In this document: positions 16,291-24,628 of the stretch, one piece after another
Position numbering within the stretch: position 1 is the first letter of the stretch
How the letters are laid out: each line of letters begins with the position of its first letter
DNA from: Streptomyces sp. 35G-GA-8
GTDB lineage: Bacteria > Actinomycetota > Actinomycetes > Streptomycetales > Streptomycetaceae
NCBI RefSeq assembly: GCF_023534745.1
Contig: NZ_JAMHJQ010000014.1
Span: 62,001-126,000, forward strand
Direction of reading: 5' to 3'
DNA length: 64,000 bases
Position numbers and translations under genes: made by a program
The notes under the pieces: generated by a model
What the model was told of the DNA's origin: nothing
The model's database searches: none
What the model saw: only the letters and a program-made list of their open reading frames with translations

Positions 16291-18978
16291 TCAGGCGCGC
16301 GACTCCTCCAGCGTGGTCGGGGCCACCAGATCGAACACCTCTTCGTCGCCGCGGTCACCGCCGGACCCGACTCCGTCCGCCAGCAGATACGCCTGGGCCT
16401 CGCCGACATGGAAGTACATCCCGTGCAGTTCGAGCGTGCCCTCGGCCAGCCTTCGGGCCACCGACTCATGGGCCCGCAGATGCTCCAACTGCTGTACGAC
16501 ATTGGTCAGACAGAGCTGCTCGACCGCGTCGGCGGGCAGCCGTCCGGAGATCCTCGCCAAGGAGTGCTGACGGTTTCGCATCCGCTCCAGGCTGGGCAGC
16601 CCATGGCGCAGCCAGCGCCGCAGCGGAGTCCCGGCCCCGTCCGCGCCGGCGGGGGTGTTCAGCAGTGCCTGCATCGCCCCGCATCCCGAATGCCCGCACA
16701 CCGTGATGGACTCCACGCGCAGGACATCCACCGCGTACTCGATCGCCGCGGCCACCGAATCGTCCGCGCCGTCCGTGCCGGGCAGCGGGACCAGATTCCC
16801 CACGTTCCGTACGGTGAACAGGTCGCCCGGACCACTGGACGTGATCATGCTCGTCACCAGCCGGGAGTCGGCGCAGGTGAGGAAGAGCTGAGAGGGCCGC
16901 TGCCCCTCGCGCGCCAGCCGGGCCAGCTCAGCGCGTACCAGCGGGGCCGTATTGCGCTGGAAGGAGCTGATCCCGTTGGTCAGTTGACGGATTCCGGGCG
17001 AACGCGCCACGCCTGCGGAGGGATGGGTCCCGGACAGGTCGGCCGTGCACAGGTCGGCCGCGCACAGGCTGACTGTGGACGGGGCGGCTGTGGATGGGCC
17101 GGTCGCGGACGCGACGGCCGAGGACAGGCCGGCTGCGTAGGGGCCGACCGCGGACGGATCGCTTGGGGGTGGGCCGACTGTGGACGGGTCGGTTGTGGGC
17201 GGGGCGTGGTCCGTCTGCCCAGAACGCGGCGAGGCGTTCGGCTGCGCGAGAGCGTGCTCCCCGCATTGGTGGTTGCGCCATGGCGTCCAGGGCGGGCAGC
17301 AGGTGGGCGACTCCATGGCGGGCTCGGTGATCCGGCCGCCCGCCCGGCCGGTGAATTCGGCCGTACCACCATGGGCGATATGCGCCGTCTGCCAGTCGTG
17401 CAGGGCCTCGAACGCCGCATGGTCCATAAAGGATCCGTCCAGCTCGACCACGCAGTCCACGTCCCAGGGCACCTGGTGCAGCACCCGGCTGAGCCGTGGC
17501 ACGGCGAGGAACGTCAACTGGCCCCGCGCGCGTACACGGTGGACCCCGTCCCGCACCTCGACCGTGATCCGGGTCCTGGTGAGCCGGTGCAGTGCCACCG
17601 CGACCGCCACCGCGATCCCGATCACCACACCCTCCAGCACGCCGGTGAGCACCACGGCGGCCAGCGTCACCACATACACCAGCATTTCGCGGTTCCGCTG
17701 CACACTGCGGAGATGGACGAGGTTCACCATCTGGACCCCGACCACCATCACCAGCGCGGCCAGGGCCGCCAGCGGGATCAGGTCCAGCACGGGCACCAGC
17801 AGCAGGGCCGCGATGGCGATCCACAGCCCGTGCAGCATGGTCGAGTTCCGGCTCACCGCGCCTGTCGCCACATTGGCGGCGCTGCGTACGGCGACGCCGG
17901 TGATGGGCAGGCCGCCGAGCGCGCCCGAGACGACATTCCCGGCCCCTTGTCCGGCCAGCTCCCGGTCCAGCCGGGCGCGCGGGATGTGGATGCCCGGCTT
18001 CTTGCGGGCCGCCGCCAGTTTGTCCACGGCGACCGCGGAGAGCAGTGATTCGACGCTGCCGACCAGAGTGACCGTGAGAACGGCCGCGAGCAGTCCGAGC
18101 ACCGGCCCATCGGGCAGCGCGGGCAAGGCATGGCTGCTCCAGGAAGGCAGATCGACGCGCTCCAGACTGACTCCGGCGAGCGCGGCCAGGGCCGTCGTGA
18201 TCGTCACCGCGGCGAGCGCGCCCGGGATCTTGCGTACGATCCGCCCCGTACGCCCTGGAATCCGTGGCCATGCGAGCAGTAGGGCGACGGTCAGGAGGCT
18301 TACGGAGAGCGCGCCCGGATGCAGATTGGCCAACTGGGCGGGCAGGCCGCGCACATTGTCGATGGCGGAGCTCTGCGGCTTCCCGCCGAGCACGATATGG
18401 AGCTGGGCGAGCGCGATCGTGACGCCGATGCCGGCGAGCATGCCGTGCACGATCGCCGGGCTGACGGCGAGCGCCGAGCGGGCCACCCGCAGCGCCGCGA
18501 GGCCGAGTTGGGCGAGTCCGGCGCAGACGGTGATGGCACAGGTGACGCGCCAGCCGAACTGATGGATCAGATCGGCGGTGACGACGGTGAGCCCGGCGGC
18601 GGGGCCGCTCACCTGAAGCGGGGCTCCGCCCAGCCGGCCGACGACCAGACCGCCGACGGCGGCGGCCACCAGGCCCGCCTGGAGCGGTGCGCCGGTGGCG
18701 AGCGCGATGCCCAGGGAGAGCGGCAGCGCGATCAGGAAGACGGAGATCGACGCGGACACGTCGGCTCCGGCGATCCGGAACCCGCGCCCTCCGCGTCCTT
18801 CGCCCCCTCCGGGGCCGCGACGCTCGTCGCGGTCTCCGCCTGGCGGTCTGCGGGGCCGTCGGAACTGTGAGATGCGCGTGAACCGGGACACGGTCTCCAC
18901 GGGAGTGGTCCGGATCGTGGAATCGATGCGGGCGGTCCAGGACACGGGGTTGGTGCGGGTGGGGATGGCAGCAGTCAT
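16291..18978 (-). CDS. SulP-family permease fused to beta-carbonic anhydrase
   Basis: An 895-aa fusion. Residues about 65-480 are a SulP (SLC26-type) transporter with many membrane segments. Residues about 490-560 resemble a STAS domain (VDCVVELDGSFMDHAAFEAL). A Pro/Ser/Thr/Asp-rich linker of about 110 residues follows. The last 220 residues are a beta-carbonic anhydrase with zinc ligands in FLTCADSRLV and CGHSGCGAM. The simplest reading is a bicarbonate (or related anion) importer with the enzyme that interconverts CO2 and bicarbonate on its cytoplasmic face. The start is ATG 18978 with GGAGGAG upstream. Confidence 0.9.
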   Translation of the reverse strand: MTAAIPTRTNPVSWTARIDSTIRTTPVETVSRFTRISQFRRPRRPPGGDRDERRGPGGGEGRGGRGFRIAGADVSASISVFLIALPLSLGIALATGAPLQAGLVAAAVGGLVVGRLGGAPLQVSGPAAGLTVVTADLIHQFGWRVTCAITVCAGLAQLGLAALRVARSALAVSPAIVHGMLAGIGVTIALAQLHIVLGGKPQSSAIDNVRGLPAQLANLHPGALSVSLLTVALLLAWPRIPGRTGRIVRKIPGALAAVTITTALAALAGVSLERVDLPSWSSHALPALPDGPVLGLLAAVLTVTLVGSVESLLSAVAVDKLAAARKKPGIHIPRARLDRELAGQGAGNVVSGALGGLPITGVAVRSAANVATGAVSRNSTMLHGLWIAIAALLLVPVLDLIPLAALAALVMVVGVQMVNLVHLRSVQRNREMLVYVVTLAAVVLTGVLEGVVIGIAVAVAVALHRLTRTRITVEVRDGVHRVRARGQLTFLAVPRLSRVLHQVPWDVDCVVELDGSFMDHAAFEALHDWQTAHIAHGGTAEFTGRAGGRITEPAMESPTCCPPWTPWRNHQCGEHALAQPNASPRSGQTDHAPPTTDPSTVGPPPSDPSAVGPYAAGLSSAVASATGPSTAAPSTVSLCAADLCTADLSGTHPSAGVARSPGIRQLTNGISSFQRNTAPLVRAELARLAREGQRPSQLFLTCADSRLVTSMITSSGPGDLFTVRNVGNLVPLPGTDGADDSVAAAIEYAVDVLRVESITVCGHSGCGAMQALLNTPAGADGAGTPLRRWLRHGLPSLERMRNRQHSLARISGRLPADAVEQLCLTNVVQQLEHLRAHESVARRLAEGTLELHGMYFHVGEAQAYLLADGVGSGGDRGDEEVFDLVAPTTLEESRA

Positions 18979-19282
18979 ATTTCCCGTCTCCTCCGGGCGG
19001 CGCGGTCGCAGTGTGTGGGGGCGCGGCCGTGGGTCACGGCGTGCAGTGGCGGGAGGTCTTCCTCAACACTCGGTAAATAGATCGTAATGGAGAGTAAAGA
19101 CTCCGGCATGACTTTCCAGGCAAATGGGGCAATGCTTCACCTGGGTGAGTGATTAGTGATCTTGTACGGCTTGTCGTTTCTTCTTCTTATCGGTCTCAGT
19201 GCGACGTTGTCGGCGCTCGGCGCCGTGCCGGCAGTCGCCGCTCGGCACTTCGGTACTGAAATCTGAAGGAAGAGGTGGGCGG
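18979..19282. other. Divergent regulatory region
   Basis: This 304-bp gap separates the divergent SulP fusion and the deacetylase-like lipoprotein. It is AT-richer than its neighbours, especially around 19070-19190. The frame of the lipoprotein gene remains open upstream to a GTG at 19199, but no signal peptide would result from that start. No specific promoter could be fixed. Confidence 0.4.
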
Positions 19283-20560
19283 ATGCTGGCCGCCACAAGG
19301 AGAATCGGCTGGGGGGCCGCCGTCATGGCGCTCGCCGTCGGGCTCGCGGGGTGTTCCGGATCTCAGGGAGCCAATGACAAGGTCACGAATGGTGCCCCCG
19401 GCCCCGGGAAGGCCGCCGGAGGCGCCGGGAACGCCGTACAACTCATCGGTGACGGCTCAACCGCTTTCACCGGTGACCAGCCCCACATGCCGAAGCCTGA
19501 GCAGCTGAAGCCCGGCCAGAAGCCGCCCCAGTTCGTTGTGTTCTCCTGGGACGGCGCGGGCGAGGACAGTCAGAAGCTCTTCTCCCACTTCCGCGGAGTG
19601 GCCAAGAAGTACAACGCGAAGATGACGTACTTCCTGAGCGGTGTCTATCTGCTCCCGGAGGAGAAGGCCGACCTGTACGCCCCGCCCCAGCACGGTCGCG
19701 GCACCTCTGACATCGGCTTCAATGACAACGACGGGATCAAGGACACACTGCGGGAGCTGCGTGGCGCCTGGCGCGACGGCAATGAGATCGGCACCCACTT
19801 CAACGGCCACTTCTGCGGCAACGAGGGCGGCGTCGGCACCTGGTCCGTCGATGAGTGGAAGAGCGAGATCAACCAGGCCAAGTCCTTTGTCAAGAACTGG
19901 AAGACCAACTCGGGCCTGAAGGACGAGGCCCCGCTCCCCTTCGACTACGACAAGGAAATGATCGGCGCCCGCACGCCCTGCCTGGAAGGGCAGAAGAACA
20001 TGATGCGGGCGGCGAAGACGATGGGGTTCCGCTACGACTCCAGCGGCATCGGCGACCAGCTCTGGCCGAAGAAGACAGACGGCCTCTGGGACATTCCGCT
20101 CCAGCTGGTCCCGGTGCCGGGGCGTGATTTCGAGACGCTCTCGATGGACTACAACTTCATGTACAACCAGTCGGGGACGGTCAATGGCGATCCTTCGCAG
20201 CACGCGTACTGGGGCAACCAGATGCGTGACGGTCTGCTGGAAGCCTTCGACCGCGCCTACAAGGGGAACCGCGCGCCGCTGATCATCGGCAACCACTTCG
20301 AGTCCTGGAACGGCGGCACGTACATGACCGCCGTCGAGGACACCATCAAGACCGTGTGCGTCCAGAAGGACGTGCGGTGCGTGACGTTCCGCCAGCTCAC
20401 CGACTGGCTGGACGCGCAGGACCCGGGGACCCTGGAGAAGTACCGCGGCCTGGGCGTCGGCAAGGCACCCAAGGGCGGCTGGACGGCGCTCGCGGCCGCC
20501 CCCGCGAGCAAGAGCCCGTCCCCGCCCGCCCGCCCGGCCGACCACTCCGAAGAACACTGA
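19283..20560 (+). CDS. Secreted lipoprotein with polysaccharide-deacetylase fold
   Basis: A 425-aa protein with a lipoprotein signal: basic start MLAATRRIGWG, a hydrophobic core and lipobox LAGC (Cys near residue 24). The mature part begins a NodB-like fold at FVVFSWDGAGED; the zinc-type histidines are in EIGTHFNGHFCG. Family members deacetylate peptidoglycan, chitin or similar polymers. The first motif is SWDGA rather than the classic TFDDG, so activity should not be assumed. ATG 19283 is chosen from GAAGGAAGAGG about 10 nt upstream and the signal peptide. Confidence 0.82.
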   Translation: MLAATRRIGWGAAVMALAVGLAGCSGSQGANDKVTNGAPGPGKAAGGAGNAVQLIGDGSTAFTGDQPHMPKPEQLKPGQKPPQFVVFSWDGAGEDSQKLFSHFRGVAKKYNAKMTYFLSGVYLLPEEKADLYAPPQHGRGTSDIGFNDNDGIKDTLRELRGAWRDGNEIGTHFNGHFCGNEGGVGTWSVDEWKSEINQAKSFVKNWKTNSGLKDEAPLPFDYDKEMIGARTPCLEGQKNMMRAAKTMGFRYDSSGIGDQLWPKKTDGLWDIPLQLVPVPGRDFETLSMDYNFMYNQSGTVNGDPSQHAYWGNQMRDGLLEAFDRAYKGNRAPLIIGNHFESWNGGTYMTAVEDTIKTVCVQKDVRCVTFRQLTDWLDAQDPGTLEKYRGLGVGKAPKGGWTALAAAPASKSPSPPARPADHSEEH

Positions 20561-20596
20561 CGGCGTCGCCGGCGGTACGGGGGACGGACGCTTCGG

Positions 20597-20960
20597 CGTT
20601 CCTGGTGGGCGCCGGGGCGCCGGGGCGCCTTCCGGGCTTCGGGGCGCGCGTCGGACTCCGTCCGCCGGCTGGGCTGAGGCGTGGGGCTCAGGACGGTTGG
20701 GGCAGGGCGAGTGCTTCGCTCGGGACGGAGGCGGGGTCGACCTGCGCGGCGAGGCAGATTCCTCTTTCTGCGTTCCTCGCACCGGTCGGCGCCGGGGCGC
20801 CTTCCGGGCTTCGGGGCGCGCGTCGGACTCCGTCCGCCGGCTGGGCTGGGGTGTGTGGGGCTCAGGACGGCTGGGGCACGGCGAGTGCTTCGCTCAGGAC
20901 GAAGGCGGGGTCGACCTGCGCGGCGAGGTCGACACCCGTCTTCGCGTTGCCCCAGCTCTC
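20597..20960. repeat. 174-bp tandem duplication at the end of the ATPase gene
   Basis: Two direct copies, offset by 172-174 bp. The best-matching parts are 20619-20755 and 20791-20929, identical over long runs with a few substitutions and a 2-bp indel. The right copy contains the stop and last 22 or so codons of the minus-strand ATPase; the left copy is a decayed duplicate of that 3' end, still encoding a similar C-terminal peptide (SEALALPQPS). Confidence 0.8.
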
Positions 20961-21848
20961 CGCGTTCCTGAGGTGGAAGTGGACCATCTGCCGTGTGTAC
21001 CGCTCCCAGTCGCGTAGCTCGTAGGAGTCCTCCGCCGCGTCCTGGAGGGTCTGGAGCGCGCAGCGGTTGTCCGCCTCAAGGAGCTCGAAGCGGATCGGCC
21101 TGCCCTTCTCCATCGCCCGGACCCAGTCGGAGTGGCCCACGGTGACGAGCAGGTCGTCGCCCACCTCCTCGCGCAGGAATTCCAGATCGTCCCTGCCCTG
21201 GACCTTGTTGCCGACGACCTTCAGCGAGACGCCGAAGTCCCGCGCGTACTGCTTGTACTGGCGGTATACGGACACGCCCTTCCGCGTCGGCTCCGCCACC
21301 AGGAACGTCATGTCGAACCGGGTGAACATCCCGGAGGCGAACGAGTCCGAGCCCGCCGTCATATCGACCACCACGTACTCGTGCGGGCCGTCGACCAGAT
21401 GATTGAGGCACAGCTCGACCGCGCCGACCTTGGAGTGGTAGCAGCTCACCCCCAGATCGGATTCGGTGAAGGGGCCGGTGGCCATCAGCCGGATTTCGCC
21501 GTCGTCCAGTTGGACGGTACGGGCGCACGCCTCGTACACCGGGTTGTTCTCGCCGACCCGCAGGAGGCGCGACCCCTCACCCGGAGGTGTTGTCTTGATC
21601 ATCGCTTCGGCCGACGGGATCCGCGGATTGCTGCCCCGCAGATAGTCCTTGATCAGCGGAAGCTGCCCACCCATGGCGGGCAGCGCGGCCGCTTCCGTCT
21701 CGTCGAGGCCGAGCGCGGCCCCGAGATGCTGGTTGATGTCGGCGTCCACCGCGACGACGGTGGCCTCGTTGGCGGTCAGATGACGGATGAAGAGCGAGGA
21801 CAGCGTGGTCTTGCCGCTGCCGCCCTTGCCCACGAAAGCGATCTTCAT
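20862..21848 (-). CDS. CooC/MinD-like P-loop ATPase
   Basis: A 328-aa ATPase of the SIMIBI class. It starts MKIAFVGKGGSGKTTLSSLF, the deviant Walker A motif, and has VVAVDADINQHLGAALG and YVVVDMTAGSDSFASGMF, typical of CooC-like accessory ATPases and ParA relatives. ATG 21848 is preferred because AGGTGA lies just upstream; GTG 21854 would add two residues. It diverges from the Fic-like gene. No metalloenzyme operon is nearby, so the client is unknown. Its 3' end is part of a tandem duplication. Confidence 0.82.
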   Translation of the reverse strand: MKIAFVGKGGSGKTTLSSLFIRHLTANEATVVAVDADINQHLGAALGLDETEAAALPAMGGQLPLIKDYLRGSNPRIPSAEAMIKTTPPGEGSRLLRVGENNPVYEACARTVQLDDGEIRLMATGPFTESDLGVSCYHSKVGAVELCLNHLVDGPHEYVVVDMTAGSDSFASGMFTRFDMTFLVAEPTRKGVSVYRQYKQYARDFGVSLKVVGNKVQGRDDLEFLREEVGDDLLVTVGHSDWVRAMEKGRPIRFELLEADNRCALQTLQDAAEDSYELRDWERYTRQMVHFHLRNAESWGNAKTGVDLAAQVDPAFVLSEALAVPQPS

Positions 21849-21936
21849 GTTCACCTAGAGTAGTCGCAATCTCGCTCAAGGTGAGATGACTGAGTGAGGA
21901 AGACCACTCCAAGGTGGGGCGCGCGGCACGGGCGCG

Positions 21937-21951
21937 TAGCCTCCCTACTTA
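21937..21951 (+). promoter_or_regulatory. -10 box before the Fic-like gene
   Basis: TAGCCT at 21937-21942 fits TANNNT and ends 8 nt before ATG 21951, consistent with a leaderless or nearly leaderless transcript. No Shine-Dalgarno sequence is visible in the gap. Confidence 0.4.
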
Positions 21952-22829
21952 TGAGTACGACTGCCTCTGACGCTTCCTTCGCGCCTCGGCCGGACGACCC
22001 ACTGCTCGCACTGGCTTCCCTGCCCGGCGTTCCCGACGCGGTGGATTCCGTACGCGGGGCGGTCGACCGTGTCTACAGCCACCGAGTGATGCGCCGCCGC
22101 AGCAATGAGGTCACCGCCGAGGCGGCCCTGCGCGCCGCGCGTGGCTCCGCGGCGCTGTCCGGTGCGGACTGGGCGCTCGAAGAGGTGCGCCGACGCAGCG
22201 ACTTCGGTTCGGAGGCCGAGGCCCGTACGGTCGGCGCGGCGCTCCGGCTGAACGCCGAGGCGGGTCAACTCCTCTCCATCTGGGGGCAGTCGCCGCTGCG
22301 CGTGCTCGCGCGGCTGCATCTGGTGGCCGCGGGGGGCGCGGGTGTCACGGACGAGACCGTGGGACGGCCCCGGCTGGCCGGCGAGCCGGTCGTGGAGGCG
22401 CCCGGAGGTGATGTGCCGGAACCGCTGCCCCGGGCTCCGCTGCCGGAGGCCGGCGAGGTGGCCGGGCGGCTGGAGGGACTGTCGCGGCTGGTGATCGCGC
22501 CCAGCAGGGCGCCGGCCCTGGTGGCGGCGGCGGTGGTGCACGGCGAGCTGCTGGCGCTGCGCCCCTTCGGCTCGTACAACGGCCTGGTGGCGCGGGCGGC
22601 CGAGCGCGTCGTGCTGATCGGCAGCGGCCTTGACCCCAAGTCGGTCTGCCCGGCGGAGGTGGGTCACGCGGAGCTGGGGCGCGCGGCGTACGCCGCTGCC
22701 TTTGACGGTTATGTGTCGGGCACCCAGGAGGGCATGGCGGCGTGGATCGTCCACTGCGGCCGGGCCATCGAGCTGGGTGTACGTGAATCGACCGCCGTCT
22801 GTGAAGCACTTCAGCGGGGCGCGGCCTGA
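21951..22829 (+). CDS. Fic-fold protein with a degenerate active site
   Basis: A 292-aa protein. The helix AALRAARGSAALSGADWALEE recalls the N-terminal region of Fic proteins, and LRPFGSYNGLVARAAERVVL lines up with the Fic motif HPFxxGNGRxxR. Here the catalytic His is Arg, the GNGR glycine is Tyr and its arginine is Leu, so AMP transfer by the usual mechanism is unlikely. It may be a structural or regulatory Fic homologue. Relatives are often labelled oxidoreductase, for which I see no motif. It diverges from the CooC-like ATPase. Confidence 0.65.
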   Translation: MSTTASDASFAPRPDDPLLALASLPGVPDAVDSVRGAVDRVYSHRVMRRRSNEVTAEAALRAARGSAALSGADWALEEVRRRSDFGSEAEARTVGAALRLNAEAGQLLSIWGQSPLRVLARLHLVAAGGAGVTDETVGRPRLAGEPVVEAPGGDVPEPLPRAPLPEAGEVAGRLEGLSRLVIAPSRAPALVAAAVVHGELLALRPFGSYNGLVARAAERVVLIGSGLDPKSVCPAEVGHAELGRAAYAAAFDGYVSGTQEGMAAWIVHCGRAIELGVRESTAVCEALQRGAA

Positions 22830-23288
22830 GCGAAGGCCGTCCGGACGCATGTGGACCGGGCGGATGTGACCCGGACGAAGGCGGCCTGAACAGGGTTGCG
22901 GCGGCGCCTCGTTGGCACCGCCGCTGGCATGTCCACCGAGTTACCAAGCGTCCTCGTTGTGTTGCCCATCAGGTCGGGTACTTCGCCCGTCACCTGGTGC
23001 GGCTGGCCCGTATTCGACGGGTCGACGTCGCGTGGGTGCTCAGTTTTCATGCTCGGTCCGTGGGGCCTGGTGCGTAAACAGGTGATCCTCTCGGATGTCC
23101 TTGGTCTCGCGGGCCGTTGAATCCTTTCTACTCCTGTCCGCAGGGATGCGAAACCCCTGGCTGGACTTCTTTACTTTTAGGTTCAAAGAGTGGCAAAACG
23201 GTCGTAATGTTCGGGTCTTGGCCGACCGGGTGCCCCTGAGACCGGACGGCCTCAGGGGCGTCCTCGGGGGCGACTTCAGAAGACGGCA
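22830..23288. other. Intergenic region, no gene seen
   Basis: This 459-bp stretch separates the convergent Fic-like and HAD genes. No open frame has codon-phase GC bias, a ribosome site and conserved motifs together. AT-rich patches at 23121-23220 could hold a promoter or a small RNA. Its right end contains the HAD terminator. Confidence 0.4.
23232..23259 (-). terminator. Terminator of the HAD gene
   Basis: Perfect 9-bp arms GCCCCTGAG (23232-23240) and CTCAGGGGC (23251-23259) with a 10-nt loop, 29 bp after the HAD stop codon. Confidence 0.65.
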
Positions 23289-24125
23289 TCAAGCGGGCGT
23301 CGACTGCCGTCGCTTGCTCGCGTACCAGACCAGCCCGGCTGTCGCCGCGGCCGCGCCCACCGCTGCCGCGGCGACCAGTGCCGGCCGGGGCGGCATGGAG
23401 AAGGCGGGCAGGCGCTGCTTGAGTCGCACGGGACGGTTGAAGACGAGAATCGGCCAGTCGCGCGCCGTCGCCTCCCGGCGCAGCGCGCGGTCGGGGTTGA
23501 CGGCGTAGGGGTGTCCCACCGACTGGAGCATCGGTACGTCGGTGATGGAGTCGCTGTACGCGTAGCAGCGGGAGAGGTCGTACCCCTCGGACGCGGCGAG
23601 GGCCTTGATCGCCTCGGCCTTGGTCGGCCCGTACGCGTAGTACTCCACCTCGCCCGTGAAGCAGCCGTCGGCGCCGACGACCATCCGGGTGGCCACCACC
23701 CGGTCGGCGCCGAGCAGCTCGCCGATGGGCTCGACGACCTCCGCGCCGGAGGTGGACACGATCACCACATCGCGGCCGGCGATGTGATGGTCCTCGATGA
23801 GGGACGCCGCCTCGTCGTAGATGATCGGGTCGATGAGATCGTGCAGTGTCTCGGCGACGATCTCTTTGACCTGCTGGACGTTCCAGCCCTTGCAGAGCGC
23901 GGAGAGATACTCCCGCATCCGCTCCATCTGGTCGTGATCGGCGCCTCCGGCGAGGAAGACGAACTGCGCGTATGCGGTGCGCAGTACGGCGCGGCGGTTG
24001 ATCAGGCCGCCTTGGTAGAAGGACTTGCTGAAGGTCAACGTCGATGACTTCGCAATGACCGTCTTGTCCAGGTCAAAGAAGGCTGCTGTGCGCGGCAAGG
24101 AGTGGTTTTCCACGAGGCCGAGCAT
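23289..24125 (-). CDS. HAD-IB hydrolase with C-terminal membrane anchor
   Basis: A 278-aa phosphatase of the SerB-like HAD-IB group. Motif I is FFDLDKT (nucleophile Asp), motif II VIVSTSGAE, the Lys in GPTKAEAIKAL, and motif IV YSDSITDVPML. A hydrophobic segment (LVAAAAVGAAAATAGLVWYA) near the C-terminus should tether it to the membrane. Homologues beside ssd have been annotated as morphological-differentiation associated, which I recall but cannot verify. It diverges from the tiny ORF at 24158. Confidence 0.85.
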   Translation of the reverse strand: MLGLVENHSLPRTAAFFDLDKTVIAKSSTLTFSKSFYQGGLINRRAVLRTAYAQFVFLAGGADHDQMERMREYLSALCKGWNVQQVKEIVAETLHDLIDPIIYDEAASLIEDHHIAGRDVVIVSTSGAEVVEPIGELLGADRVVATRMVVGADGCFTGEVEYYAYGPTKAEAIKALAASEGYDLSRCYAYSDSITDVPMLQSVGHPYAVNPDRALRREATARDWPILVFNRPVRLKQRLPAFSMPPRPALVAAAAVGAAAATAGLVWYASKRRQSTPA

Positions 24126-24144
24126 ATGCGCCCACCATTCGGCG

Positions 24145-24158
24145 TAAGCTGGGGCGCG
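24145..24158 (+). promoter_or_regulatory. Leaderless-type -10 box before a tiny ORF
   Basis: TAAGCT at 24145-24150 fits TANNNT and ends 7 nt before GTG 24158. The spacing is that of the other leaderless genes in this window. Confidence 0.4.
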
Positions 24159-24223
24159 TGGGTTTGCCTGAGAAGGCTCTCGGGTACACCATGGAAGTCA
24201 CGGATCGTTCGCGACCGTGCTAA
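24158..24223 (+). CDS. Possible 21-aa leader peptide upstream of ssd
   Basis: A frame of 21 codons, starting at GTG 24158 and ending TAA 24221-24223, encodes a peptide ending MEVTDRSRPC. It has a TANNNT box 7 nt before its start, and a perfect 12-bp hairpin follows 38 bp downstream. The arrangement (short ORF, then terminator-like hairpin, then a long gap to ssd) looks like a leader-peptide attenuator or an independent mini-gene. No run of a single regulatory amino acid is visible. A 12-aa version from ATG 24191 is possible. Confidence 0.35.
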   Translation: MGLPEKALGYTMEVTDRSRPC

Positions 24224-24261
24224 CCCGGTCCGGCTCCTCCCCCCCCCGAGTCGGCCGTGGG

Positions 24262-24296
24262 GACGACCCCCGCTCTCCCCCCCGGCGGGGGTCGTC
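24262..24296 (+). terminator. Terminator-like hairpin after the tiny ORF
   Basis: Perfect 12-bp arms GACGACCCCCGC (24262-24273) and GCGGGGGTCGTC (24285-24296) with an 11-nt loop. It lies in the 5' region of ssd, where an ordinary operon terminator is not expected because the left neighbour is transcribed the other way. Confidence 0.55.
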
Positions 24297-24459
24297 GCAT
24301 GTCCGGACGCTTTTCTGGCTCTTCGAAGCCACTCGTCCCCCTTTCTGAGGCTCTGTGCGCGATGACGCCTCCGCGAGCATGCCCGTCACCGTGTGTAGCC
24401 AATGCGCTGCTCTCCGGAAGTCACTGGTATGAGCTACCGGGATATTCACAACTGGTGAG

Positions 24460-24468
24460 TTGTCCACA
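24460..24468 (+). promoter_or_regulatory. Perfect DnaA-box-like 9-mer upstream of ssd
   Basis: TTGTCCACA at 24460-24468 matches the consensus I know for Streptomyces DnaA boxes. It lies in an AT-richer stretch 160 bp upstream of ssd. A second, weaker ATCCACAC follows at about 24481. Whether DnaA binds is not known. Confidence 0.35.
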
Positions 24469-24628
24469 GTTTTCGAGCAAGATCCACACGATTTCTTGTT
24501 GCCCTGCACGGTGATTCCTGTCGCGAAGTTCACGCAAGCCGGAATCGCGGATACCGGATCACCGCGAGATCGCGGAGAGAAGTGCTCGCGGATAGCCGGA
24601 TCGAGAAGAAGAGATAGAGGGGGAGATC

